Of a DNA stretch of 41,435 nt, positions 10,254 through 18,866 are shown in pieces. The number at the start of each line of letters is the position of its first letter. Position 1 is the first letter of the stretch. Source of the stretch: Rhodoblastus sp. 17X3 (lineage in GTDB: Bacteria > Pseudomonadota > Alphaproteobacteria > Rhizobiales > Beijerinckiaceae); the NCBI RefSeq assembly GCF_030056575.1, contig NZ_JASHHX010000029.1:1-41435 (forward strand), written 5' to 3'. A program made the position numbers and the translations under genes. A model generated the notes under the pieces. That model had not been told where the DNA came from and made no database searches. It was given only the letters and a program-made list of their open reading frames with translations.

Positions 10254-11215
10254 CGTCGGAGGCGCCAGCCGAGACGCGGCCGGTGGCGGAATGCTCCCGC
10301 GACGTCCCGTTCGTGGCCGGTCCCGTTTCGATCGGCGTCCAGTCGGTGCTCTATGGCAACAATGCAGCGCAGGTGCGACGGGCGATCGCCAGTCTCGCCC
10401 GCGCGGCGGAGTTGGCGATCGGTGAAGGGCTGGCGACGAGCGTGTCCCTGCGCCTGGGCGACAGCTCCCCTCGGCCATGCCTGCCTGCCGATTTTGCGCA
10501 GGAGGAGTTCCAGCGCCATCGGGAGATCCTTGGCGTCGAATATGATTTTTTCGACGGCAATCTCGGCTCCGCCGGCGGGCATAATCGTCTGGCCGCAGGC
10601 AACAAGGCGGATATGCTGCTGATCCAGAACCCCGACGTCCTCATCGGTCCCCGGGCGCTCGGCGGCCTGCTGGATTGTTTCCGCAAGGCGGGCGTCGGCA
10701 TGGCGGAAGCCAAGCAATTGCCGATCGAGCATCCGAAGGATTACGATCCCGTTACCGGCGAGTGCAGCTGGGCCACTACCGCCTGTGCGATGATTCCCGC
10801 GTCCCTGTTCCGAAAAATCGGCGGCTTCGACGCCGAGTCCTTTTTCCTTTATTGCGATGATGTCGATTATTCCTGGCTGACCCGTCTTCAAGGCTATTCG
10901 GTGATCTTTCAGCCGGCGGCGACCGCTTTCCATGACAAGCGGCTTGCGGCGGACGCCAGTTGGGCTCCTTCCGCGTCCGAGCGCTATTATTCCGCCGAAG
11001 CCGCGCTGTTTCTCGCTCACAAATGGTCGCGTCTCGATATCGTCGAGGAGTGCCTGGCCATGTTCGAGGCGTCGAGCAATCCGGATATGTTGCGGGCCGC
11101 GAAGACCTTCGCCGACCGGCGCGCGAACGGCTCCTTGCCGACTCCGCTCGATCCCGGAAATCAGATCGGCCAGTTCATCAACGAGAGATACGCCAAACAC
11201 AGGTTTGCGTTATGA
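10250..11215 (+). CDS. family 2 glycosyltransferase
   Basis: GT-A fold glycosyltransferase, probably adding a sugar to a lipid-linked or growing surface glycan. Visible family parts are SIGVQSVLYGN at the first strand, NLGSAGGHNRLA, the LIQNPDVLI stretch in the place of the DxD segment, and FFLYCDDVDYSWLTRLQGY with the acidic catalytic-base region, then FQPAATAFHDKR. The 321 residues fit a single GT2 domain plus a short C-terminal extension. Start GTG 10250 overlaps the epimerase stop and its own stop overlaps the next gene (ATGA), so expression is tightly coupled. Confidence 0.88.
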   Translation: MTSEAPAETRPVAECSRDVPFVAGPVSIGVQSVLYGNNAAQVRRAIASLARAAELAIGEGLATSVSLRLGDSSPRPCLPADFAQEEFQRHREILGVEYDFFDGNLGSAGGHNRLAAGNKADMLLIQNPDVLIGPRALGGLLDCFRKAGVGMAEAKQLPIEHPKDYDPVTGECSWATTACAMIPASLFRKIGGFDAESFFLYCDDVDYSWLTRLQGYSVIFQPAATAFHDKRLAADASWAPSASERYYSAEAALFLAHKWSRLDIVEECLAMFEASSNPDMLRAAKTFADRRANGSLPTPLDPGNQIGQFINERYAKHRFAL

Positions 11216-13272
11216 GTTCGAATCCTGACGAAGAAAAGCTATATGATTTCGGCTTCTACGTCGGCAGCGTCTATGATCATGCGCTGAATCTCCTGGCCGC
11301 GCATGGCACTGATCAATCCCCCCAGGGACTTCATCTCGACATCGGCTGCGGCTTCGGCCGAATGGCGGAGCCGCTCACCCAGCGTCTCGGCCGGGCTTAT
11401 GTTGGCCTCGACGGCGCGGGCGCTGGCCTCGCCAGCCTCCGGGAGCGCGGTTTTGAAGCCCATAATATGATCCTCGACGATGAGGAGCGGACATTCGCAC
11501 GGCTGAATGCGGTTGTCGGCGGGCGCCGTGTGGCGTCGATCACCTTTCTTGACGTCATCGAACATCTCGTCGACGGTCCCGCGACGCTCCGCGCCATCGC
11601 GCGGCTGGCGGCGGAGCATGGCGCGCTCGTGGTCGTGTCGACGCCGAACGTGGCGCATGCCGACATCGGGTTCAAGCTGGCGTTCGGACGCTGGGACTAC
11701 ACCGATCACGGGCTCCTCGACCGCACCCACGTTCATCTTTATGACGAGCGGCTTTTCACCGCCAGCCTGAAGCAGGCCGGTCTCATTCCGATCGCGGCGC
11801 TGGACGTGGTGCGCGTGGTGAGCGACCAGGCCTTCCCGGCGGATCATCCCGCTCTGGCCACGGGAACCCTGCTCAACGAGCGTCTGAGCGAATTGCGGCA
11901 GTCGGCCGATCCCTGGGCGGCGACCTTCGAATTCGTCAGGATCTGCGTTCCCGGCCCCCGGCTGAACGCGATTACTTATGTCGTCGAGCGGGAGCCGGCG
12001 CGGCCCTTTCTTTCCGTCGTGATTCGCACGCAGGGCAAGCGCCTGCACACGCTTTCCGAAACGCTGCTCTGCCTGACGGGGCAGACCGATGATGATTTCG
12101 AAGTCATCCTGCTGGGCCATCGCGTCCAGCTCGAACTGCGCCGCAAGGTCGAGCGGGCGATCGAGGATATGCCGGAATGGATGCGCCAGCGCAGCCGGCT
12201 GATCTGGGTCGAGACGGGAAATCGGACCGAACCGCTGAATGTCGGCTTCGAACAGGCGCGCGGGCGCTATATCGCAATTCTGGATGACGACGACATTCCC
12301 ATGGCCCATTGGGTCGAGGAATTTCGCAAGCTTGCCGAATTGGCGCCAGGCCGCGTCCTGCGGTCGGCGGTCGTTCGTCAGGACGTCGACAATGTCGAGG
12401 TCGAAGGCAGCCCCGGACTCCGCGCCGAAGGGCCTCTGGAGCAGGCCTATCCTTCCGAATTCGACCTGCTCCGGCATCTCTACGAGAACCATAGCCCTCC
12501 TGTCGGTCTGGCCTTTCCCCGCGGCGCTTTCCATGATCTCGGCATTCGTTTCGACGATGCGCTGACGACTGTGGAGGACTGGGACTATCTCATGCGGGTC
12601 GCCGCCGTGACCGGCGTCGTCTCCAATCCCGAGATTACGTCGGTCTATCGCTGGTGGCCGCGCGCCGCAAGTTCGCGCACACTCCATTCCCAGGAGGAAT
12701 GGCTTCAAAATCGCCGCCGCGTCCTGAAAAAACTCGACGATTCGATTTTCCTGCTCCCCAAGGGCATGGCGTCGACCTTGGCCGTGGGCGTGGCCGGCGG
12801 GTTCTTTGAGACGGGCCCTGAAGCCAAGGAAGCGCTCGAAACAGGCGTTGAAAGCAATGACGCGCTGCTGGCGGCGGCCAAGGCGGATATCGCCCGCTAT
12901 GGCGGCCGTAGGAGGCTCGCTCCGGGTCCGATTCGTTTCGCGATCTCCTGCCTCCGCGGGGTCGCGCTTCGCCTGCGGTATCGCCGCAAGATGAAAAAGG
13001 TAGCAAAATCAGCCTTTTTCAATTCGGCCTGGTACGCTTACATCTATCCCGACGTAGTGAAGGCGGGACTTGATCCGCTGGTTCATTATGTGGCATGGGG
13101 TGGGCGCGAAGGGCGCGATCCCGGGCCCTATTTCGATGCTCAGGCCTATCTCCAGGCCAATCGGGATGTCGCGGCGGCGCGGCTGGACCCACTGCTCCAT
13201 TACATCGAGATGGGCTGCAAGGATGGGCGAGCCATTACGCGATCCAAGCGGACGAGGCCTGATGGAGCCTAG
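11212..13272 (+). CDS. fused methyltransferase / GT2 glycosyltransferase with C-terminal WY-PDV repeats
   Basis: A three-part cytoplasmic enzyme of 686 residues. Part one is a class I SAM methyltransferase (LDIGCGFGRM at 42-51, TFLDVIEHLVDGP, then VVVSTPN). Part two is a GT2 domain from about residue 262 (LSVVIRTQGK), with the DxD-like run in YIAILDDDDIP near 355 and TVEDWDYLMR as the catalytic-base region. Part three, from about residue 601, has two copies of a motif of the form (F-x-x-x-W-Y/A-Y)-x-x-x-P-D-V-x-x-A-x-x-D-P-L-x-H-Y, here FNSAWYAYIYPDVVKAG and FDAQAYLQANRDVAAAR, each followed by a G-x-x-x-G-R segment; such repeats occur in other polysaccharide proteins, function unknown. The start is ATG 11212 (overlapping the previous stop). 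It may methylate and elongate the same glycan, which would fit chain capping, but that is inference. Confidence 0.85.
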   Translation: MSSNPDEEKLYDFGFYVGSVYDHALNLLAAHGTDQSPQGLHLDIGCGFGRMAEPLTQRLGRAYVGLDGAGAGLASLRERGFEAHNMILDDEERTFARLNAVVGGRRVASITFLDVIEHLVDGPATLRAIARLAAEHGALVVVSTPNVAHADIGFKLAFGRWDYTDHGLLDRTHVHLYDERLFTASLKQAGLIPIAALDVVRVVSDQAFPADHPALATGTLLNERLSELRQSADPWAATFEFVRICVPGPRLNAITYVVEREPARPFLSVVIRTQGKRLHTLSETLLCLTGQTDDDFEVILLGHRVQLELRRKVERAIEDMPEWMRQRSRLIWVETGNRTEPLNVGFEQARGRYIAILDDDDIPMAHWVEEFRKLAELAPGRVLRSAVVRQDVDNVEVEGSPGLRAEGPLEQAYPSEFDLLRHLYENHSPPVGLAFPRGAFHDLGIRFDDALTTVEDWDYLMRVAAVTGVVSNPEITSVYRWWPRAASSRTLHSQEEWLQNRRRVLKKLDDSIFLLPKGMASTLAVGVAGGFFETGPEAKEALETGVESNDALLAAAKADIARYGGRRRLAPGPIRFAISCLRGVALRLRYRRKMKKVAKSAFFNSAWYAYIYPDVVKAGLDPLVHYVAWGGREGRDPGPYFDAQAYLQANRDVAAARLDPLLHYIEMGCKDGRAITRSKRTRPDGA

Positions 13273-13397
13273 TCGCTTGCAACGCGACCGAGCGATCGCC
13301 GTGAAGCAACCTGGCGCCCTTCGAATGACGCCCGGCTGTCTGGCCGGGAAATCAAGGTCAAATTTCGTTCTGTATTCCACCGAAACGACATATTGAA

Positions 13398-15233
13398 ATG
13401 GGCGCCATGAAACGCATCGCCATTTACAATTTTTCCGACAGCGACGGCATTGTGGATGCTTTCATCCCGAATATGCTCGCCAAATTGCGCCCTTTTGTGG
13501 ATCGGATCGTCTTCGTCGCGCTGTATAAGCTTTCCGACGCCGGCCTCGCCTCCGTCGAAAAACTGGTCGACGACCTGGTCCGTTGCGAGCATGGCGGCTT
13601 TGTCGTCAATGGCTATGCCGCCGGCCTTGAGGCTGTCGGCTGGGAGGAAATCCGACGTCAGGACGAAGTGTTGTTTCTGGACGACTCTTTCTTCGGGCCG
13701 CTTTATCCCTTCGCCGAGCTCTTCGGCGAGATGGACAAGCGGGGCAGCGATTTCTGGGGCCTCGTCGCGCGCAACGGCGGCAATGACAACCCCTTCGACC
13801 CGAGCCAGAAGGTGCCTCCGCATCTGCGCCTGCAATTCCTCGGCGTCCGCCGCAAGATGCTCGCGAGTTCGACCTTCGAGGACTTTTGGCGCGATCTGCC
13901 CGCCTTGAGGACCTACGACGACTATATTCAATTCTGCGAATTCAGGTTCACAGACCATTTCACCGGGGCAGGCTTCAAGTCAGACACCTATCTTGACGGT
14001 TCAGGATATGATTCCCACGATCCGCTGATCGGATACGCCAGCGATCTCGTCGCGCGGCGCTGCCCGATTCTGGTTCGAGAACTGTTCACCATGCCGCCGA
14101 GCGCGCTCGAGGCCGAGGCTATCGACGTCCGCGGCGCGCTGCGCCTCGCCGAGAAGGAGGGCGAGTTCGATACCGGACTGGTCTGGAAGACCATGACGCG
14201 GATCGGCCAGGCGCGAACCTATAGCACCAACGCCAATCTTCTCCGCATCTTTCCCGATCATTGCGACCGGCCGGCGTCGGAGCTCGCCGCCATCGGCAAG
14301 ATCGCGGTCTGCGTTCATATGTATTATGTCGACATGCTCGACGAGATCCTCGATCTGGCCTCGAATATTCCGCTGCCTTTCGATTTTCTCGCCACCACCG
14401 ACACGGAGAAGAAAAAGAACGAGATCGAAGCCGCGCTTGCCGGCCATCCGCGCATCGGCAAGACCGTCGTGCGGGTCATGGATGAGAATCGCGGGCGCGA
14501 CATGTCCGCTCTGTTCATCTGCTTCCGCGACATTTTCCTGACTGACGAATATGAGATCGTTTGCCGCCTGCACACCAAGAAGACGCCGCAGGTCGACGCC
14601 GCGCGCGGGCAATTGTTCAAGCTTCATATGTTCGAGAATGTCCTCAACAGCCCGGGATATGTCGGCAATGTCATCGACATGTTCCTGCGTCATCCAACGG
14701 TCGGCGTGGCGACGCCGCCGGTCGTGCATATTTCGTTCCCGACGCTGGGGCATTCCTGGTTCGTGAACAAGCCGAAAGTGGCAAAACTGGCTCAAGACCT
14801 GGGCCTGAAAGTCCAGCTCGACGATCACACGCCCGTCGCGGTTTATGGCACCATGTTCTGGTTCCGGCCGAAGGCGCTCCGTCCGCTGTTCGCGCGCAAA
14901 TGGAAATTCTCGGAGTTCAACGCCGAGCCGCACCATGTCGATGGCGGCCTCGCCCATGTTCTGGAGCGCACTATTTGTTATGTCGCGCAGAACGAGGGCT
15001 ATACGACGCAGCCGATCATGTGCGTCAAACAGGCAGAAGAGAATTACAACTGGCTTGAATTCAAATATGCGCAGATCATGTCGTATATGCCATGGGGGGA
15101 TCTCCGTGTATCCTCCCAGATGCTCTCCCTATGGAAGCAGAGTGGCTATCTGCCCGTAATGCGGCAGATGTCGTTGCGCGAAGCCTGCTACCAGTTCTTC
15201 CTTGCCCTGAAGCGTGAGGTCGGGCTGAGCTGA
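13398..15233 (+). CDS. rhamnan synthesis F (RgpF)-like glycosyltransferase
   Basis: Belongs to the RgpF family, whose members add side-chain or backbone sugars in rhamnose-rich polysaccharides. The N-terminal half (KRIAIYNFSDSDGIVDAF, then DEVLFLDDSFFGPLYPF) and the C-terminal half both carry family marks: AVCVHMYYVDMLDEIL, FDFLATTDTEKK, NRGRDMSALF, YEIVCRLHTKKTP and VYGTMFWFRPKALRPL. Length 611 residues is normal for the two-domain form. A second ATG at 13407 (MKRIAIYN) may be the true start; neither start has a clear ribosome binding site. The 125-base gap upstream, free of any frame, may hold a separate promoter. It ends facing the convergent AlgX-like gene, with a hairpin between them. 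Confidence 0.88.
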   Translation: MGAMKRIAIYNFSDSDGIVDAFIPNMLAKLRPFVDRIVFVALYKLSDAGLASVEKLVDDLVRCEHGGFVVNGYAAGLEAVGWEEIRRQDEVLFLDDSFFGPLYPFAELFGEMDKRGSDFWGLVARNGGNDNPFDPSQKVPPHLRLQFLGVRRKMLASSTFEDFWRDLPALRTYDDYIQFCEFRFTDHFTGAGFKSDTYLDGSGYDSHDPLIGYASDLVARRCPILVRELFTMPPSALEAEAIDVRGALRLAEKEGEFDTGLVWKTMTRIGQARTYSTNANLLRIFPDHCDRPASELAAIGKIAVCVHMYYVDMLDEILDLASNIPLPFDFLATTDTEKKKNEIEAALAGHPRIGKTVVRVMDENRGRDMSALFICFRDIFLTDEYEIVCRLHTKKTPQVDAARGQLFKLHMFENVLNSPGYVGNVIDMFLRHPTVGVATPPVVHISFPTLGHSWFVNKPKVAKLAQDLGLKVQLDDHTPVAVYGTMFWFRPKALRPLFARKWKFSEFNAEPHHVDGGLAHVLERTICYVAQNEGYTTQPIMCVKQAEENYNWLEFKYAQIMSYMPWGDLRVSSQMLSLWKQSGYLPVMRQMSLREACYQFFLALKREVGLS

Positions 15234-15255
15234 GCCGACGCCTCGGTAAGGGCTT

Positions 15256-15276
15256 GCGTCCCCCTTGCTGGGACGC
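15256..15276. terminator. hairpin between convergent genes
   Basis: GCGTCCC and GGGACGC form a perfect seven-pair stem with a seven-base loop in the 50-base gap between the RgpF-like gene and the convergent AlgX-like gene. There is no T-run on either strand, so termination is only suggested by position. Confidence 0.35.
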
Positions 15277-15283
15277 CCGCCCG

Positions 15284-16840
15284 TCAGGGCCTGGCGCTTT
15301 TCAGATTGACGCGCTTGAGGCTGAGCGTTCCCTCGCCGCCGACCGTGAAGTCGATCCGGTCATCGTCGACCTTCGCAGGCAGCATATAATAAAGGTCGTT
15401 CGCGCCTTTATAAAGCTCTTCATAGACCTGGAACGTCTTGCCGCCGACCCGATAGTCGACGCGCACATAGCCATAGGCGGTCGCCTCGCCTTGCAGGCGC
15501 AGCACGCGATCGCTGGCGCCCGGGCCGATATCCTTCGTCCATTGCGCGTCGCCGCCGCGAATCGGCTTGCCGCCGCCGCTGACGCGCAATCCGCTCGCGG
15601 CGGCCGTGTCGGGAGTCCAGGACGCCTCATCGAGGACGCGCAGGTTCTCGTAACGGTCGATGCTCGCCCAGTAGTAGGTGTTGCCGAGCGGAACGTTGAA
15701 GTAGCGCTCAGTCATGATGTAGATCACGACGTCGGGACGATATTTCTCAACAGCCGGAATGAAATTGATCTGGTCGCTCGAATATTGGGTCCGGTGATGG
15801 TTGAGCTGGACCGTTTGGCTGAACGAGGCCTGCAGGAAAGGCGAAAGCGCGTCGCCCATCGAGTCGCGCAGGACCAGGGCCTTGAGCCCCGACGTCGCGG
15901 CCGGATTGCGGGTGATGCGGGGCAGGTCGAGGAGGCCTGTCCGGGTCGCGCCCGCGACAACCGTCGCGGCGCCATTCGCATCAATGATTTCGAAATCCGG
16001 GAAGGGCTTGTCGAGGATATAGCGATCCCAGGGATTGGGCGCGTCGATGCCGAGCATCGACCGGTATTCGCTGGAATAATCAGCAAGATGCTCGATGCCC
16101 TTGAGGTCGTCGGCGCCGAAGGGCTGGAAGCCGGGAAGTTTGTTTTGCAGTTCCGCAGCGACCTTCCGCCAGGCGATCCAGGCGCCATAATCGGTCCAGT
16201 GGCTGTTCATTGGCGAATAGACGCGCCCGGTCGCCTTGGCGTCACGCAGTTGCGGTCGCACGTCGACCAGCGGCAGTTGGCGCGGAACCGCCAGCACGCG
16301 GTCGAAGCTGCTCGGCGTGGACAGGCCACGCTGCGACCAGCGCGGCAGGTTTTCGGGATAGATGCTGCCTTGCGACGGCGCAACAATGAAGACCATGGGT
16401 ATGCCGCGGGCGGCGAGCCAACGGCTCTGCGCGTCGAGCGTCATCGCCCAATAGTCCGTCTCCTGGGTGTTGAGCACCTTTCTGCGTATTGTCTGGGAGA
16501 AGCTGTTGTCCTGGCTGTCGCCCAGGAAGATCCAGCCGTTGCGCCCGACGACGCCGATGCTTTGATTGGCCGAGGTCCGCAAGCGATAGAGCGCGGTATT
16601 ATAAATTGAGACGCCTCCGTTCCAAAGCGGCGTCGACTTCCTCAACGTCTCGAGCGCTGCGGCGCGCGTGTCCCGATTGGTCAGTTTCTCGACCAGCTCA
16701 AAGCTGAGCTTCGGCGACATCGAGACCGCCGCCATCGGCGCGAAACAGGCCAGAAGAAAGGCGGCCACGACGCCGGAGCGCAGGATGTTCATGATGGGCG
16801 CCGAATCGGCGTTCGGCATGGGCTGAATGCTGATCGACAT
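15284..16840 (-). CDS. AlgX/AlgJ-like SGNH-type polysaccharide O-acetylation protein
   Basis: Partner of the MBOAT protein coded just upstream; in alginate-type systems AlgJ/AlgX move acetyl groups from the membrane protein to the polysaccharide in the periplasm. A hydrophobic segment at residues 18-38 acts as signal anchor. Family marks are GRNGWIFLGDSQDNSF, the NSHWTDYGAW segment (the DxH position, with Asn212 in place of the usual Asp and His214) and LVLRDSMGDALSPF with the probable nucleophile Ser327. Length is 518 residues. ATG 16792 (MNILRSG) is an alternative start that gives a tighter signal sequence. It starts two bases after the MBOAT stop. The last 120 residues look like a beta-rich carbohydrate-binding domain, which I cannot assign to a family. 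Confidence 0.82.
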   Translation of the reverse strand: MSISIQPMPNADSAPIMNILRSGVVAAFLLACFAPMAAVSMSPKLSFELVEKLTNRDTRAAALETLRKSTPLWNGGVSIYNTALYRLRTSANQSIGVVGRNGWIFLGDSQDNSFSQTIRRKVLNTQETDYWAMTLDAQSRWLAARGIPMVFIVAPSQGSIYPENLPRWSQRGLSTPSSFDRVLAVPRQLPLVDVRPQLRDAKATGRVYSPMNSHWTDYGAWIAWRKVAAELQNKLPGFQPFGADDLKGIEHLADYSSEYRSMLGIDAPNPWDRYILDKPFPDFEIIDANGAATVVAGATRTGLLDLPRITRNPAATSGLKALVLRDSMGDALSPFLQASFSQTVQLNHHRTQYSSDQINFIPAVEKYRPDVVIYIMTERYFNVPLGNTYYWASIDRYENLRVLDEASWTPDTAAASGLRVSGGGKPIRGGDAQWTKDIGPGASDRVLRLQGEATAYGYVRVDYRVGGKTFQVYEELYKGANDLYYMLPAKVDDDRIDFTVGGEGTLSLKRVNLKSARP

Positions 16841-16841
16841 G

Positions 16842-18275
16842 TCAGAACCGGAAATAGAGGAACGGGCTGTAGGCGCCGGATAGAACCTTCATGCATGCGA
16901 TGATGAAGAGCCCCCCGATGACCGGCACGCCAAGGGCGAGCGCGCCGCGCTCCGAAAGGCGCTCGCGGATCGCGCCATGGATCGGCGTGCTGAGAACGAC
17001 GGCGACCGCCAGGGTGATCCAGGCCACGGGCGACGCGAACTCGCCGACGACATGCTCCGCCGATGTCTTCCCCAGCAGGAGCATGCGCTTGAACATGCCA
17101 GCGGCGATGCCGAAATTATCGGCGCGAAACAGGACCCAGCCGAACAGGACGACCAGCAGCGCATAGACGCGCCGCATGAAGTAGGGGACGCGCCATTCCT
17201 CGGGCGGGAATCGCCGTTCCAGGATCATGAAGAGGCCGTGCCACACGCCCCAGGCCATGAAGGTCCATGACGCGCCATGCCAGAAGCCAGTCAGGACGAA
17301 AACGGCGAAGAGATTGACATAGGTGCGAATGCTGCCCGCGCGATTGCCGCCGAGGGGCAGGTAGACGTAATCGCGGAACCAGCGCGACAGCGTCATGTGC
17401 CAGCGCCGCCAGAACTCGCGAATCGAGCTCGAAACATAGGGATGCGCGAAATTTTCCGGATAGTGGAAGCCCATCACCAGGCCGAGGCCGATGGCCATGT
17501 CCGAATAGGCGGAAAAATCGAAATAGATCTGCAGCGAATAGCAGACGGCGCCGAACCAGGCCGAGCCGGACGTCAGGGTCGAAGTGTCGGTCGAGAAAAT
17601 GGCGTCGGCGCAGGCCGCCAGCGTGTCGGCGATAAGGACCTTCTTGACGAAACCGACGACGAAACGCCTGACACCTTCGAGCGCGAGCTGGGAGCCGACC
17701 TTGCGCTGCCCCATTTCGCCCGAGACTTCGGCATAGCGCACGATCGGTCCGGCGATGAGTTGGGGGAACAGGATCTTGTATGTCCCGAACTTGAGCAGAC
17801 TTCGGGTCGCGCGGACGTCGCCGCGATAGACATCGACCAGATAGGAAATGCCCTGGAACGTGAAAAAGCTGACCCCGAGCGGCAGGACCTGTTTCAGAAG
17901 GTCGATCGGATGGTCATAATGGACCGCCTTAAACAGCGAGTTCAGATTTGCAATGAAGAAATCTACATATTTGAAATAGAGAAGGACGCCGAGATTGAAC
18001 AGGACGCCAAGCGTCAGCACCGGAACGGTGAGCGGATGGCGCGTCGGCCGGTCGCCGTCCTTGCCCCGAGCCAGCAAATCGATGGCCACGGCGAAGGAGT
18101 AATTGCAAACGATCGAAAGCAGCAGGACCCATACGTAATCTGGCTCGCCGTAGTAATAGAATCCCAGGCTCGCAAGGAAGATGAACAAATTCTTAAATGT
18201 GGGCGCGATGATCCCATAAAATAAAAGGAAAAGCGGCAGGAAGCCGAAAATGAAAAGGGGATCTGAAAAGACCAT
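16842..18275 (-). CDS. MBOAT family O-acyltransferase (AlgI-like)
   Basis: Multi-pass membrane protein that passes acetyl groups across the inner membrane for polysaccharide O-acetylation. Seen in sequence: the usual AlgI start MVFSDPLFIFGFLPLFLLFY, LFPQLIAGPIVRYAEV, QIYFDFSAYSDMAIGLGLVMG, REFWRRWHMTLSRWFRDYVY and GFWHGASWTFMAWG with the catalytic His. The ORF is open upstream to 18362, but that N-terminus is basic and unlike the family, so I chose ATG 18275 (477 residues). No good ribosome binding site is visible before it. It is the first gene of a two-gene minus-strand operon with the AlgX-like gene (one base between stop and start). Divergent from the 307-residue unknown gene. Confidence 0.93.
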   Translation of the reverse strand: MVFSDPLFIFGFLPLFLLFYGIIAPTFKNLFIFLASLGFYYYGEPDYVWVLLLSIVCNYSFAVAIDLLARGKDGDRPTRHPLTVPVLTLGVLFNLGVLLYFKYVDFFIANLNSLFKAVHYDHPIDLLKQVLPLGVSFFTFQGISYLVDVYRGDVRATRSLLKFGTYKILFPQLIAGPIVRYAEVSGEMGQRKVGSQLALEGVRRFVVGFVKKVLIADTLAACADAIFSTDTSTLTSGSAWFGAVCYSLQIYFDFSAYSDMAIGLGLVMGFHYPENFAHPYVSSSIREFWRRWHMTLSRWFRDYVYLPLGGNRAGSIRTYVNLFAVFVLTGFWHGASWTFMAWGVWHGLFMILERRFPPEEWRVPYFMRRVYALLVVLFGWVLFRADNFGIAAGMFKRMLLLGKTSAEHVVGEFASPVAWITLAVAVVLSTPIHGAIRERLSERGALALGVPVIGGLFIIACMKVLSGAYSPFLYFRF

Positions 18276-18866
18276 GGCCACATTTTGGTTGGTCCCAGGG
18301 AATAAGCGCAGGGCTCTTCCCCGGGGCGGCCGCAGATTTCTCCCGGCTGCAATCTGACGCAAAAGCGAACGAGCGAAAACGTGCTGACTGTGGCGGCGCC
18401 GTTTGTCAAGCTGAAGACCGTGCGAATCACTCGATGCAACGATTTCTCTTCATAGGGCGAAGCGCGAATGGTCCCGCCGACGGATGGGGCGTAAAATGGC
18501 GCCCCCCACGCCCTGGGCGTACGAATGGCTCCGGCGCTCCCAATGGAACATTAGAATGCTTTCGCCGCGGCCGTTTTCGCTAGGGCGTTTCCCTGAAAAT
18601 GTCTTCCTGCCCAATGACTTGGTGTAGCGACGATTCGCTTGACCTCAGCGGGCGTCGTCGGATGGACGGCCGGGACGACTAGACTTCAGTAGAATGGAGC
18701 CTCTGTCGCCGGGGGAAAACTTGCTGCGACTGCTCAATTTTCCTTGCCTGGCGTTGCGGCTGATGCTTACCTAACGTTAATCAGTCGTTCGCTAAGCATT
18801 GTAAAATTGCGTGGTGTGATCCACCCAATTTTAGCACGCTGATGCCAATGTGCTGACGCAGGGGAA
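18276..18866. promoter_or_regulatory. 591-base divergent intergenic region
   Basis: This stretch separates the minus-strand O-acetylation pair from the plus-strand 307-residue gene and must hold promoters for both. It is clearly more A+T rich between 18730 and 18850. I see a short palindrome TAACGTTA at 18772-18779 and AT-rich words such as TTGTAAAATT near 18799, but no promoter pair I would defend. No RNA gene or conserved frame is evident. Confidence 0.35.

Noticed and set aside
10960-11211. Upstream extension of the methyltransferase-GT2 fusion frame
   Set aside because: It overlaps the preceding GT2 gene by 250 bases; ATG 11212 with the ATGA overlap is the normal arrangement in this operon.
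18276-18362. Upstream extension of the MBOAT frame
   Set aside because: The extra 29 residues are basic and would precede the first membrane helix in a way not seen in AlgI-like proteins.
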